Assembly: GCA_029204225.1 (NCBI GenBank)
Contig: CM055098.1
Location: 50,651,983-50,715,982 of the forward strand
Source of the DNA: Diphasiastrum complanatum
Lineage: Eukaryota > Streptophyta > Lycopodiopsida > Lycopodiales > Lycopodiaceae
Reading direction: 5' to 3'
Length of the DNA stretch: 64,000 bases
The position numbers were made by a program, and so were the translations under genes. The notes below the pieces were generated by a model that was not told where the DNA came from, did no database searches, and saw only the letters and a program-made list of their open reading frames with translations. Positions 47,326 to 60,900 of this stretch are shown piece by piece; position 1 is the first letter of the stretch; each line of letters begins with the position of its first letter.

Positions 47326-48320
47326 ATGGCAACTTCAATTGGAGTCATGTTGGAAGCCAATGATAGGCTTACCTCAAGTAACCGTATTCATTGTGGAAAG
47401 TGAAGATGGAGTCACTTCTTGAGATGAATGATGTTTTGGATATTGTTGTAGGTTTGGAGGAGAGACCAGCAACACAACAAGATCAAATGAGGTATGACAA
47501 GAGGGCCAAGAAGGCTCTACACATGATAAAGATGAATGTTACCAATGAACTTCTCAAGGAAGTTGGTAAGTGCACATCATCTTTGGAAGCTTGGAATTCA
47601 TTGAAGAAGCTTTATGAATCCAAGTCTACTTCTAGAGTGTTGACTCTAAGAAGGCAAATCTTTTTTTGTTTGCGAAAGAATGAAGAAAGTTCAAGTACTT
47701 TTTTTTTGAGAATGAAAGCATTGAATGATGAGTTGGCTTGCATTGATGAAAGCATTAAAAAAGGAGAGCTTATTCAAATAATTCTTAATGGCTTGTTGGA
47801 TGCTCATGCTAACATTGTTCAAAGTATTGCTATTCAAAAGACTTTGCCAAGATTGATGGATCTTCAAGAGATCTTGATCAATGAGGAATATAGGCTTCAA
47901 ACAAGAGGTGGATCTACATCGACACTTCAAGTGGATGCTATGTTCACAAAGGGCAAATTCAAGGGCAAAACCAAAAGTAAGTATTCTAAAGGGCAAGATC
48001 AAGTGGATGCTTCTTTAAGTGGCAAAAAAAAGGATCGCAAGTGCTTCTATTGTGGCATCAAAGGACACTTTGCAAGTGAGTGCTACAAGAAGAAGAGAGA
48101 TCAAGAAGACAAGCAAGGTAATCTTACTCTTGATGAGGATGGTTTGGATGTTCAAGATGCAAATGATGATGCTTTTGTGATGTCTTCATGTATGCTTGCT
48201 AATGATGGAGATCTAGATCCTTGGTGGATTGATAGTGGAGCAAGTTCACACATGACCTTTCACAAAGAGTACTTCACTTCTTTGTTGGCATATGGAGATG
48301 ACAAGAGAGTGCTCTACACG
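47326..48320 (+). mobile_element. Ty1/copia element (copia F) gag and protease start, truncated
   Basis: An ATG at 47326 opens the gag (MATSIGVMLEAN). A frameshift near 47385 leads into the main frame, WKVKMESLLEMNDV, then WNSLKKLYESKS, LRRQIFFCLRKNE and an LQEILINEE segment. The zinc knuckle CFYCGIKGHFASEC is canonical, and the protease motif WWIDSGASSHMTF follows at about 48222-48260. Homology ends near 48320 without integrase or reverse transcriptase. It is a different copia family from copia B, C and D. Confidence 0.88.
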
Positions 48321-48648
48321 ACCTATGCACGAAAATCTCTTTGCATATGTCCATGTATACATATGCATGTTTAAAAACATGTCACGCTATATTCTAGAAT
48401 CCTACAGGTTAAACTATGATACTCTGAACAAACGGAAAAGAAGCAACCTGGCAGAAATAATTGAGCGTGCATGAGATATAAGGATTGTGCGGCGTCCTTG
48501 GAAGCTACCTCATCGGAGAGGTTCATGGAAGATTGCCATTAAAATCTTTGTATCAGAAGTTTGAGGAATATGTTTTCATACTCATGCGATCCGACGAGAC
48601 TTTAGATAACTTCTTAAGAGTTATGAAAGCTTTTAAAATTGTGTTTCG

Positions 48649-48658
48649 GTGACAACGG

Positions 48659-48689
<31 letters not shown>

Positions 48690-49014
48690 CCAAAAATTTT
48701 GTGTCATGCACGCCGACGCACAAGAAAAGAGCAAAGCATTAGCAAGGCTTGTGCAACATTGTGGAATCTTTCTTTGCTCCTCATTGGTCGGTTTGCTTAT
48801 TCACACTATCATACTGCGTTGTGCATTACTGAACATTTCCGGTCGAATGATCATTTCAATCGACAGTCCTGAAAATATCGGACTCACCAAAGCAGATTTA
48901 GATGTGAAAAGTCCTTTACCGTCATGTTCAGAAGGCCGTTGTTCTAGAGAAGCACATTCGAAAACAGTGGGTGATCTAGATATAGATTCTGATTCTGATT
49001 CTGACTACACGTAG
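48649..49014 (+). CDS. unidentified open frame with one hydrophobic segment
   Basis: After an A run translating as lysines, about 108 residues remain open. They contain a hydrophobic stretch (HCGIFLCSSLVGLLIHTIIL, about 48755-48814) that could span a membrane, and an acidic end with repeated Asp-Ser pairs before TAG. I do not recognise a family. The start inside the A run is not credible, so if real this would be a terminal exon or a piece of a retroposed gene. Chance is possible. Confidence 0.25.
48659..48688. repeat. A run of about 29
   Basis: A pure A tract. It could be the tail of a retroposed transcript ending near 48656 or simple expansion. Confidence 0.9.
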
Positions 49015-49205
49015 GTGTTGTAAGTGATCGATCAATGAAGTACTGTTGTAATATATTTGCAAATAAAATGTTTTGAAAAAACACATAAGAGAATAGTGGG
49101 TGATGTAGATATTGATTTTACTTCTTACAACACTTAGGTGGTATTGTAAGTGATACTTCAATGATGTACTTATCTTGTAATATATTTGTAATAAATAAAC
49201 TTTGC
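48960..49205. repeat. diverged tandem duplication, about 123-bp unit
   Basis: The segment with 'gtgggtgatctagatat', 'taggtg(t)tgtaagtgat' and 'tgtaatatatttg' (about 48968-49065) recurs at about 49095-49195. Both copies end near an AATAAA-type signal. The duplication covers the end of the unidentified open frame and its trailer. Confidence 0.7.
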
Positions 49206-51000
49206 AGATATTTTCAGCAAAAAAAACTTTCAGTGTCTCTTTGTATTTGTTTTTGTTTCAAATCTTTTGTGTAATCTAATACATGTTCATTTTGTATTTA
49301 TTTTGAGGTACGAGAGCTAAAGATAAATTTATTCAATGGCGCAATCCTTTGTATTTGTGATTTAGTACTTGTCAAATTATGTGAGAATTTATAAGTACTG
49401 AAATATATGTTTGTATTTAAAAAATGGTCATATGTTTCATTGAATTGTGTGAACGTTTAAGCTTTTAATAATTATTTCGCACAGAGTATAGAATAATTCA
49501 AATATTTCCATATTTCTGACGTTTAAAAATTATCATATGTCTCAGTGTTTTGTCTTTTACTAAATGCCATGGTTGTCTAGACACAATGAGTGGTATTTGT
49601 TGTCAATTTGAACATCCCCATCAGTTCTCTTCTCACATTTGCTGCTACCATGTTGGTTGTGGTTCAATTTTCTAAAGCATTTCTGGTTCATTTCCTCTAA
49701 TATAATGTTTCTTGACTCTATCAAAATTTGGAGATTATTGCATTGGTCTAGTTATTGAGTTGTGGCTCCTTTTGTACATTTGTTTACAGTAGTTATTAAA
49801 TCTAGTTACTTTGAGAAAGAAAAAAAATCTCACAAAACAAAAACAAGAAAGTAATGTAGATTCTTATGACACAAATGTAATTGGCCAAGTTGAGTCAATT
49901 CCAACCATGAGACCCGTAAGCTATGATTGATGGGAGTTCTACCCTCATTTCCTCCCGTTGCCTTGCTGAGTTCCTAGGTGGGACCAACTCACTTAGCCGC
50001 TTCTATCTATTATACAAAAGAATGCTTGTCAAAAAACTCAACTTGCCCTATCAAGCCTCCCTCGCCTTTCGCACCTCAAGGTGAAATTGGCTCATCCTTG
50101 CCGATTTCCATTATATAACAAATTGCTTGTTTTAACCACTGAAACTACAAGAGGTAATGGTGGTGGAACCCTCGACTTGACCTCCCAAGGTTGTCGAGAC
50201 GTAGCTCAACCTTACCAATAGGTGAAAACCTAGCACTTTTGTTTCTTTGCATTTATGAGAAAATCATACAACATAAAAATCATAACAGTCCATAAAGCCC
50301 GTAGGCTTTTCAAAATCACATTCACGACATTTTACAAGGTCTCGTGATAAACAGGTAAAAACAAAATAACTGTGTATAATAATATAGCTTCTCATTGCTA
50401 TGGGGCCAAGGCTTTTCACTATACACAAGAGGGCTTTTACAAAATCAGTGACCACATTTTACTCGGATTGATAATGAACAAACAAAAGCAAGATAATGTC
50501 TATGAAATGGAGTTTCGCATCGCTTGTCAAGCATGTGGCCAGGGTTTTCCAGTGTGCACAAAAAAGCGCCCACTGTTCATGACATGTGACAAGGTTAGGG
50601 TTTTCTACTGTCAAAATAAGATGATGTAATAAATAACGAAAGGCATTGTCGTACACATGTGCAGGCTTGTCAAAAAGCATCCAAATCATTGGAAAATTAA
50701 AAAAACAAAGATGGCAATCCAAAAAAATCCACGAATATTCAAAAAAACAACCGTTTTAGCACCTGTGCTCTTAGCAAAATCAATCCCATCGCTATCGTGG
50801 CAAAGCTAAAAAAGCTCGTCGGACAATCAATTAAAAAATATGAAAAAGGGGGGTGGCCATCTTCAGAATATATTCCAAGAGGAAACCCATTGCTTTTGCT
50901 TTTGCCAAACTGCTTCCACTCGCAATGGCGTTTTCCTCGCAGACTCTTGGAAGCGCACCCATGTCCATTGGATGCGCATCCATCCATCTCTCTCCATTAA
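49206..51000. other. intergenic, mostly AT-rich, upstream of MED15
   Basis: No gene is recognised. Around 50270-50640 there are loosely repeated segments with 'aaggcttttcactatac' and 'cagggttttccagtgtgcac' type text, perhaps an old tandem repeat. Confidence 0.4.
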
Positions 51001-51264
51001 TTCTTTCCTTCCTTTTCCTTCATTCGTTCATTCCTTCCTTTTCTTTCTTTCTGTCTGTCTCGACGAAAGGAGAATGGCGGAAGCAATTGAGCTCTTACAC
51101 AATCATGACAGATGAGCGCTGGATGAATTATTAAGGGAATTGCTTACAATTTGATCTTCTGATGCCTCCGTCTCTCTTATTTTGATAAATAAGGGGATTT
51201 TTGGCAGTATTTTTTGGCTGTAAAACAAACCTGTGTGGATTCTTTGGTTCAGTTTTGTGTTGCA
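51001..51264 (+). promoter_or_regulatory. probable MED15 5' leader with a small upstream frame
   Basis: A pyrimidine-rich tract (51000-51060, mostly C and T) is common in plant 5' leaders. An upstream ATG at 51073 opens a 13-codon frame (MAEAIELLHNHDR) ending with TGA at 51112-51114, well before the MED15 ATG at 51265. No clear TATA box was identified. The transcript start is inferred only. Confidence 0.4.
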
Positions 51265-51848
51265 ATGGATAATAGTAATTGGCGATCAGCTGTGGCTCAA
51301 GATGCACGGACCCAGATCGTCAGGAGAATGTGAGTCTCTCACGTTCCGCAATTTATTATGTTTTGTGTCTCAGTGCTTGCAAGAAGCGGATAGAGCCTTA
51401 CATGCGAATTGCTGGAATTGGAATTTTATCTCTAGTTTCAAATTCTGTAGGTATTCTATGGGTAGAATTTGAACAGGTTTTCCGTCGTGAATTTCAGAAT
51501 TAAAGGTTCTACTTTGTTTTTTGTGCTTTGATTGAAGGGTTGTGGGTTAAGGTTCCCCCTCCGTAAAAAAATCTCAGGCATTGTTTTGTTCGTTAATTTG
51601 ATTCACTGAATCAGTCAAAAAAAAATGTTTATTAGTTGTTATAAAATAAAACACGATTAGATTGGAGAGCACAGAACAATGCACAAATTTTTGAAATTGT
51701 TGCAAACATGTGACATATCTCAAAGTGGTCATGATGCTTTGCATTAAGGCTTTTAACTTTAAACCATGCATTATAATGTCCAAGACAATAAACATTGCAA
51801 ATCTAGACTACAACTTAGAATCCAGGGATTTTTTTTTGTTGCTAAACT

Positions 51849-51928
<80 letters not shown>

Positions 51929-54900
51929 TTTTAAGTACCACCATGGTACATAGGTCTAAAAAGTACCTATCAAATGATTTGCATCTTGTGAGAGCATAAT
52001 GCATCTTTGTTACAAACTAAGTGACAAAATGATTGTAAATGGTTGATGCTAATATTTATGTGAGGCAATGCATCAAAATAACACTTCTTACATCTTGTAT
52101 GAATGTAAACATGATGTATAGGCTCCGAATTTCAGCTCACTAATTAACACAATGTGTTCACGAATTTGTGGGTGACTTCAATATATTTAAGAATAATTTT
52201 GGCTGCTTTCTTATGTACTTCCATTTGATGTTGGTTTTCTTTATATTGTTTCAAAAGTTTAACCGCATAATAAATATTCAGTCTTGTAGCCATTACATAG
52301 ATCAAGCTTCCCTTCAACTGTCTGCATAATGTCTCATTAATATTTTTTGAATCATCTTTCTTTGTTTACTTAGCACTCATATCATTTGTTGGCATAAGTA
52401 TGAGCTTGAACCCCAACATATTGAATATGTCTCAATAACTCTCATGCATATTTAGCTTGGGAGTTGAGGATACTGCTCTTCCCTGCTCATAACTTAATCC
52501 CCAAACAATCACAGTATTGTAGGAATTCTATATTCTTTAGGTCTCCTTGAATTTATCAGGAGAGGAATATACGTCTACTACTTTTGATAGGTACTGCAGA
52601 GAAACGGGAGACCACACCTTACCCTCAATAGAATGGACTAGCTGAGTGAAGAAATAAGAGTGTTGTGGTTGTCTGCTCCTTGAGATGAGTGCACCCACCA
52701 ATGGCTATGGGCTGAGGTCACAAACAGAAACCATTGTGTACTTTTGATCCAATCACCTATCTGGGCATCACCAAACAAGACATTTGGGAAGCTTGGTCAA
52801 GATTAGAAATCAGAGGTAAGATATCTCCAAGTGTTTGGATGCAGGGCATGTACACGTGAGCCATGCATTTTTGTAGACTATTGCATGGATGTTAAGTGAT
52901 TTCACCATTATTTTTGCAAAGAAAAGTATGATTGTGCCATAAGAGATATTCTTAGAACTCTTAAATGTCATAACATGTAAAGTGTCAGAATCAAAAGAAG
53001 AGCCAAAGGACGATGAAAAGCTGCACGAGGGGGAGTGTTAGTAGTTGCTGAAAGTAGGGCTGATATAGAGGAAATATTGAGAATGTTGAAACTGCAATAT
53101 GCTAGCCGCGAGAAGGTCGAGCAGGGTTAGATGACCACCTGTTATTTATGATGAGGGCAGGTTCATAGTGAATGTGCAAGAGGAAATAACACATGAGCTG
53201 ATTAATCCTGATTATGCAAGAACTAGTAGGAACTGGAATAAATGGTACATGACATTGACAGAAGTGGTAGACACGATCGTTTGTTATGACTCAGTGCAGA
53301 GTCTATAGCTTCACACGTTTTGGTGAGTAGTTAGTTGCTTTCACTTTCTTTTCCTTGTTAGAAGGCTCCAAGGCAGCTACTATGTTGACAATTCTTTTGT
53401 TTATGGTGTTTTGTAAGTACAAATATTTTGTTGGCTCTTGGCCATTCATAAAGCTGATCTGAAATTAGCTTCTATTGTGATTTTGTCAATGGGTTGACTC
53501 AGTTTGGAAAGATTAAACTAAGCTTACTTTAAACCAAGTTGAAGCTTCATATACTTTGTATTTATGTTTGTGCGCAGAATAAACACTTTACAGAAGCTTA
53601 TGCCAAATTCAGTAAATGAGGGCATGAACGAGCTTTACAAGATTGCATTGCGTTTTGAGGAGAAAATTTTCCAAACAGCCACCAATCAGGTTTTTCTTGA
53701 AATAGATAGCCCTGAAAGTGACTCAATTGTTTGAAATGATTTTCCTTCTATGTTCTGGTGGTGTTTCTGAGATAATGCTGGTCATGCTCGTTTGTCCATG
53801 TGCAAGTTGAATCATCAGGGGTTATTGTTTTCACTCTTAAGAAATTTTCAGCTGCACACATTGCCGTAAGGCTACAGCAGCCAGAATGTACATCATGATT
53901 TGAGGACATTAAAATTTTGACATTACAATTGCTTTTGGGGGTTATATAAGAAAAAGCTAGTGAAGTTTATCTACACCATCACGTCTTGATGGAAAAAACG
54001 GATGAAGTGTGAATCATGTATTGGACATGCGATGACCTCTCCTGTGGGTGCAACATCAATCAACAATAATGATACTGAAATATATTTTTCAGAGATTATA
54101 TTTGTCGTGCAGCTGGCTTTAGAATCATGAGAGCTCCTTGACATAAATTTGGTATTAGGCTTCTCCTAAACTGTTCCTTTGCTGAGAGTTTAAAGAACAG
54201 CCGATTTGGGACGAATCGGTTTTCTGTTTAGATACTGAAAACATCTCAAACTTTGTCTGCTCCAACTACTTTCAATCTACATCAACACGAATGCAATGAT
54301 TTAGAAAATAAAAAATGATCAATAAATAAATAACATAACTATACATAACCATAGAATTTACCACGGTTCTCAGAACCGTATGGTTCACAAAAATTCTAGA
54401 GGTGAACCGTGGTGAACCGTATAATAATTAATTAATTAATTTTTTTTTTTTAAAGTTCCCACCCGCCAAAACAGCCTCAAAAAATGCCAAAAAAAGCCAA
54501 AAAAAACCAGAAATATTTAAGGAGTTTAATTATTTCTTTTGGGGAGGACCATAGCATTTAATTACAATGGCTTTTTTTTTTACTTCCCACCCCCAAAAAC
54601 AGCCCAAAAACTGCGAAATGAGGGCCAAAACCAGCCCAAATACTGTAAAACGAGGGCCAAAACCTGTTTTGGGGGGAAATTGGCAAAAAAATAATAATAA
54701 ATTAATTGCAGGAACCGTACCACGGTTCCTCGAAACCCAGTTAGCAACTTCTGCTTTGGGTACTGACGAGACATAAGCAATGCTGCTTGGCTAAGATTTT
54801 TTGTTTATTGAATTTTATATTATTGTTTTGACTTAGATCCTTTGACTTTTTGAGTTGCTCGTATATTGTTTCTAAGCTTTACCTTATGACATCACTGACT

Positions 54901-57900
54901 TCTCTATATAAATTTGTGAAACAGAGGAGTTAACTGTACTGTAATTTTGAAGTCAGTGCTCCAAGGAACATAGGAATGAGCTTCTCTGAATATATACATA
55001 TATATAATTAAATGGCATTCAACCTAACATCCTTAAAAGTTGAAAGTAATGCCACTTGAGTCCAAGATTCACATGGGTCCTGAGTTTTTAATAAGCAAAT
55101 GGTAGAGGAGATGCCACTGTCACTTGACGGGGATGTTTTACACATTTTGTCCTCATCTTGTTGAATGCTTTATCTTTTATCAAGGTCCAAATAGGATGCA
55201 TCCTAGAGTTAAAGTCTGTTACAGGTCAATAGTGATATAGAGGGACATCAGTCACCGTGAAATGTTGGACCAATTCTGGCTATCACATGTTGAAAAGCTT
55301 CCTTAGCACAACAATATCTATTTCCTAGGTTGTGCTTGTCTAAACTTTTAATCCTTCTTATTACCACATGATTGCAGAAGAAAGATGTTCACTGAATCAG
55401 AGCACTGTGTATGATGAAAGAGAAATACTTAATCCTTGGACTTCTGTTTCGGGGTTGCTTGCAAATACGTTTCCTTTTTCCTCTAGAATCTGGCATTTGT
55501 TCTCTCTCAGTTGACTTATCGTATTTCTATTTTCAAATAAATAGTGATTCGCAAAATGTGTTGCGTTTTGCTCAATTCTAATAAATATTATCTTCAATGA
55601 TTATTTATGTGAAGCAAGACTATTTTCAACAAATCTCTGGCAAAATGCTTTCTTTGGAGACAAGAGCCCAAGGGGCTTTGAACAACCCCCTAGCAGCAAG
55701 CTCGGGTAGGGCTGGACAGCCTCCTGTAAAGCAAGCCGACCAAGGTATTCTTTTCTTGACAGCTGGACTCAGCAGTATAACTTAGTTACTGTGATATTGT
55801 CAAGTCTATCTTTTTGTTTGCAAATGAACTTGCTGCTTGGTTCACCCTCGAGCTTTTGTACTTCAAAGTTTTTTTTGTTGAGAACAGGTATTTTAGCATC
55901 AATCATAGTTTGTAATATTGTACATTGGTGATTTCAATTATAGTCGGAACAGGAGGTTCCTATAATGTTTAGTTTCTGCTAGCGTAGCCTTTGTACAAAC
56001 ATATACTTTTCAGTAGCTGAGAGTCGGCTTAAATCTCATGGATGCTTTGTCTTTTTGTACTTTTCTAGCTGCTTTTCTTGCTTCATAAATTTGAAGGTTA
56101 GTTCCCCCCTACAATGCTTGAATTGTCCCTTGCCCAGTGTCTCTCCTTGTTCAGCAACAAATGAGGAACCAGGGTCAAGACTCTGGTAACACTCTTCAGC
56201 TACCTGGACAGCTTCAAAGACAACAAATGCCTGACCAGTCCTTTCAGATGGGAATGCCAGCCAACAACATGCAAAGCTCTTCAGGATTGGGGCCCTCATT
56301 GTCAAGCATCACAGGAATCGCACAGCCATCTCTTTCTAACAACTCTGGTCAAGGTTCGACTCTGGCTAGCGTCACTGGAATTTCACAAAGTCCAGTGACA
56401 AATAGTTCTGGGCAAGTTCTTCTGCAGAATATGCATTTGACTAATGCACAACAACTTCAGCTACAAGCACGACAGCAGCAGCAGCAACAACAACAACAAG
56501 AAGAAGCACAGCAGCAGCAACAACAGCAACAACAAGAAGAAGCTGTCCAGCAACAGCAAGCAGTACAACAACAACAACAGACTCAGCAGCATCAACAGCA
56601 AGAGTTTCTTTTTCAGCAACATATGCAGCAACAGCAACAGCAGGCACATATCCAACAAAGCTTGCAGCAACAGTCTATGCTTCAACAGCAGCAGCAGTTA
56701 ATGTTGCAGCAATCACAACAGAACCAACAGCTCTTAAACCAGCAAAGTAATGTCCAGGTACACCAGCAACAACTCTTACAGCAGCAAATGTTGCAGAAAA
56801 ATAAGCAAATTCAGACCTCACAAGCCTCCCAGACTCAACAGCAGCAGCAGCAACCTCCTTCAACACCCTTGCAATGCCAGTCACAGCAATATCAAACAAC
56901 ACAACAACAATCACTACCTTTGCAGCCTCACATGCTAATGCAACAACAGCAGACAACACAGCAGCAGCAACGATCTCTTTCTCAGCTGCCTCAACAACAA
57001 GCTAGTGTGATGCAGGATCAAAGATTGAATCAATCAGGTGGTTTGGCTCAACAGCAGCAAAGCTTGCTTGACCAACATCAACAAAAGCAACAGCTACTTC
57101 AAACACAGCAGCAGCATGTTCTTCCTGAGGCTTTTTCAGGTGCCATGGCAAACCATAGCTTTTTCCAACAAGTTGCCGTTTGGATTTCAAGTTATCTTGC
57201 ATTTAACTGGTTCTTTGCTTGTACTTGGAAAGCCTAACGTGTGTGATTTTTCAGCTTCTGTTGAATCTTCGGGGCAGACAAGACAGTTGGGCATTGTCAA
57301 TTCAAACGATATTGTTTGGCAAAAGGTGGGGTTGCTTGTGTTTGTCGGGACTTCGATATTAGGTGTCTGTTCAAATTTAGAATGGATCATTCATAATTAA
57401 GATGCCCTGTTTTTTTTTCAGTTGCAAGTGTTGAAGGAAAAGTATCTTGAAGACATGATGGATATGTTCAACATGCTAACATCAAGAAGTAAACAGGTAC
57501 TATCAGCCCTCCCACTTCGGCTTCTTGAGCTGTCAAGAAAGTTATACTGGACTTATCCTAAAAGATTTCTGTTTCTTTTTGGCAATTGATAATTTTTGCT
57601 TGACTTCTGTTGAATTAGAATCCTGAAAGATTCATTTTGAAATCCTGTTCTTTTTTAACAGCATATGTAATCATTTTTAGCTGGACAAGTAGGCAAATTC
57701 TCATAGTTTGAATAACTGAATGCACTAGACAGTATTTTTTTAAAGTAAAATACTCAATGAATGGGTGCTTACCATAAGATAGAGTTAATTCCAGGTAGTC
57801 ACCCTATCTCTAAACAACCTTACAGGTTCTCTCAGAAAGAAGAGATAGAGATTACTAAGCAAATTGAAAATTACCTAAAGATGGGTCATATTCAGCCAAG

Positions 57901-60900
57901 TAAGTCACCTTGGGGTGCTCATGTTCTTCTTAAATCGAAGAAAGATGGAGGCTTCAAGTTGTGTGTGGACTACAAGGGGTTGAATAAGGTAACTATTAAA
58001 AATAAATATCCTTTGCCTCGTATGGATGATCTAGTAGATCGATTAGTAGAGCAAAATACTTCACAAAGATAGATCTTAGAACCGGTTATCATCAGATTAG
58101 GATTCATCCGGATGACGTGCAAAAGACTGTTTTTTGGACGAGATTCAGTCATTATGAATTTCTCGTGCTTCCTTTTGGGTTGACGAATGCACAGCTACGT
58201 TCCAACAGATGATGAACAATCTTTTTCGTCCATATCTAGGGAAGTTTGTGGTTGTATTCTTAGATGATATTCTCATCTACATTAGGACACTTAAGGAGCA
58301 TTTGAGTAATCTTAAGACTGTCTTAGATATTCTCAAGCGAGAGAAACTTGATTAATTGATGAGTGACGTTGCATCCAGCATCCAGTTGAAAAATATTTTT
58401 ATTGAGTCCAAAGTTCAAAGTGACTTCAAACTAAACAAAAAGTACTCACAAAAGCTCTGCAGATACTGGTTATTAACTTAAGAGGCATAACTGAGTTTTC
58501 AAAGCAGTTCTTGTTAGTGTTAATGTTCCCATTGTTACACCTAATTTTGTCATCTAGCATTAATTAGGATTATTAGGCCATGTCCACGTGCTAATTCTAG
58601 GGGCTTATCTATATTTAAAGTCAAGTTAAAATTTAGTTAGACTCGAGTTCGAGATTCTAGTGCTTAATTTGGAGCACAAGTTTCGCTATAGATAGGTGTT
58701 GGGTGCTTTTACCTTATATAGAGACATCAATTAGGCAATTGCTTTAAGGTTGCTTTTTGGCATAGACTATTGTCTATAACTTAGAAGCCCATTCCGACCA
58801 AAATGGGTCGGAACGATATTCATATAAATTCAATTATTTAATTATTTATATGAATTAAATCCTTTGTAAAAAAAAACGTATTTTTTCTTGAGGGCATCGG
58901 AACGCGTTCTGGAACGGGCAACTAAGGTCTATAAGTATGTAGTGCACCCTAGTAGTCCATTTGCAATGGGCCATAGTTGGAGTACATCTCATCATCATTG
59001 CTGTTTGTGTTCTCTTTCATGTATGTGTATGATTATTGTCTAATAACAATAGGAATCTTGTCTTGAATAGCTTGTATGAGCAAGTTGGTTTTTTAACAGT
59101 TCCATCTATCAGCTAAATTAAGTGATAGCCATAAGCATAAAAGGAGACAGATGCTATCATAAGGAAAACAAGGCTAAACCAGATCAGAAGCCGTAGTAGC
59201 AGCATAGAGCATATCGAAATGAAGGGAGGCTTTGGAAACTGCAAGAAGCAGAGGTGGGAATGACTAAATTCAAATTTCAATTGGGTCGTTCTTGTGGGCA
59301 ACAAGCTTGTCAGTACAGGCATGGCCTTGAAAATAAAGTAATAATTTACTCTCGATCTGATAGCAACCCTGATGTACTCTGTGATATGCGCCTCTTGCTT
59401 GTTGCAGTCAACCATGTCACTGAGTAGTGCTGGTTATTCTTTAAAGTAAAATTGCAAACGGTTGCACTGGTTCACAAAGAAGAATGTTGGAAAGTTTGTA
59501 GCAACTTATAAGCAGTTTTATGAATTTGGTTAATTAGATGTTGCATACTAATTAGATTAGATGTTGGGTATTAGTTAGTCTTTTCCTTTCAGAGAATGTT
59601 TTCTGAGTTTTTGAAACCCTCTCTGCAAGTAAAAATGGTCAACACCTGACGTGTTTGTGCAAGATAGCAAAAGCGGCTCTTTGGCACGTAATTTTCAAAA
59701 TTATTCGAAATTTTTTTCCAGTCCAGCTTAAAGGAGTACTGAATTTCAGCTTATGGAGTTACGTCAAATGTTTTAGGTTGGCAATCAAATTATTCAATCT
59801 AATGTGCAGAATTTGCATACAAGATGACGGTATCAGCTAGCTATGGCGTGTTGCAAATAAGATGTATAAGTGATAGAAATGTCAAAATTGTAGCTATCCT
59901 GACCACCATCAACGCTTGACAGTCACATAAGATGCGTATTATTTGAAATTTTGAAGTGTAAAAGTATATGATGCCAGCAAACATGCAAGTGTGGCGCATG
60001 ATTTATTTTAACGTCAGAACGGTTCTACTTATCGTCCGGTTTCAGGCGAGCTTCAATTATATCCAGATTATACGAATGGGAAGCATGTCTATTCTTTACC
60101 TGTCTTGTGATTATCTTACAATGTTATAGATCGATGTAGAGGTTTTTGCGCTCTCAAGCCAAAGTCGCTATCTAATGTCCCAGTGTGGTTTGTCTTTTCA
60201 GCCAATGCCTAATGAACAATTTCAGAAGCTGACACGTTACAAGGCTATGCTGCAACGTATGATTCCATACTTATCTGCCTCCAAAGAAACTCTTCCTAAA
60301 GAATTTAAACAAGACGAGCTACAAGTTTTTGAAAAAGAGGTTGCTAGTATTATGGAGGCCTTCCAACTTCGGAAAGTACGCCGACAACAGCAGTTAATGC
60401 AGCAACAAGCCCCACAGTCACTGCCTGTAACTCAAAATGGCAATCAGGTCCAATTCCTTCAACAGCAACAGCAGATTATGTCTAAGATGCAACAGCAGAA
60501 GAAGAATGCACAGCAATTACAGCAGTCTAGGGTGCCTGCTTCTGGGCAGACTTTACAGCCAACTAGTCTGCCTGCACTTCAGGCAAATTCTCTTCCTCCA
60601 CTTCAGGCAAATTCTCTTCCTAGTTTGCAGCATGGAATGATGCCCATGTTACAGCAAAGTGGCATGGGTACAGTACAGTTAAATCCAGCGAACACGTTAC
60701 AGTTAAATGGTATTGGAGCTTCACAGCAGACTGTTCAACGAGAGAAGATTTTACAGCAGAAGCATCAACAAACAGGTCAAAATCTTGTACAGAAACATTC
60801 TCAACAACTACAGTCACAACTACAACAGATTCCCGATGGTAACATTGACTTGAAAGTGGATATGGAGGCGAAACATCCAACAGTAAAGCAGATTCTGTCA

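Larger units (their letters stand above)
57497..60201 (+). other. MED15 intron 6
   Basis: 2,705 bp, the largest intron seen. It contains a gypsy reverse-transcriptase fragment (57769-58350) and a probable solo LTR (58533-59098). The exons on either side still join in phase. Confidence 0.85.

Noticed and set aside
50853-51134. 93-residue frame before MED15 starting MAFSSQTLGSAP
   Set aside because: It is made mostly from a pyrimidine-rich leader, overlaps the upstream small frame and has no recognised domain.
56441-56959. Long open frames on the minus strand and in other frames of MED15 exon 4 (Leu-, Val/Ala- or Ser/Asn-rich)
   Set aside because: They are read-outs of the CAG/CAA repeat in the wrong frame and have no independent support.
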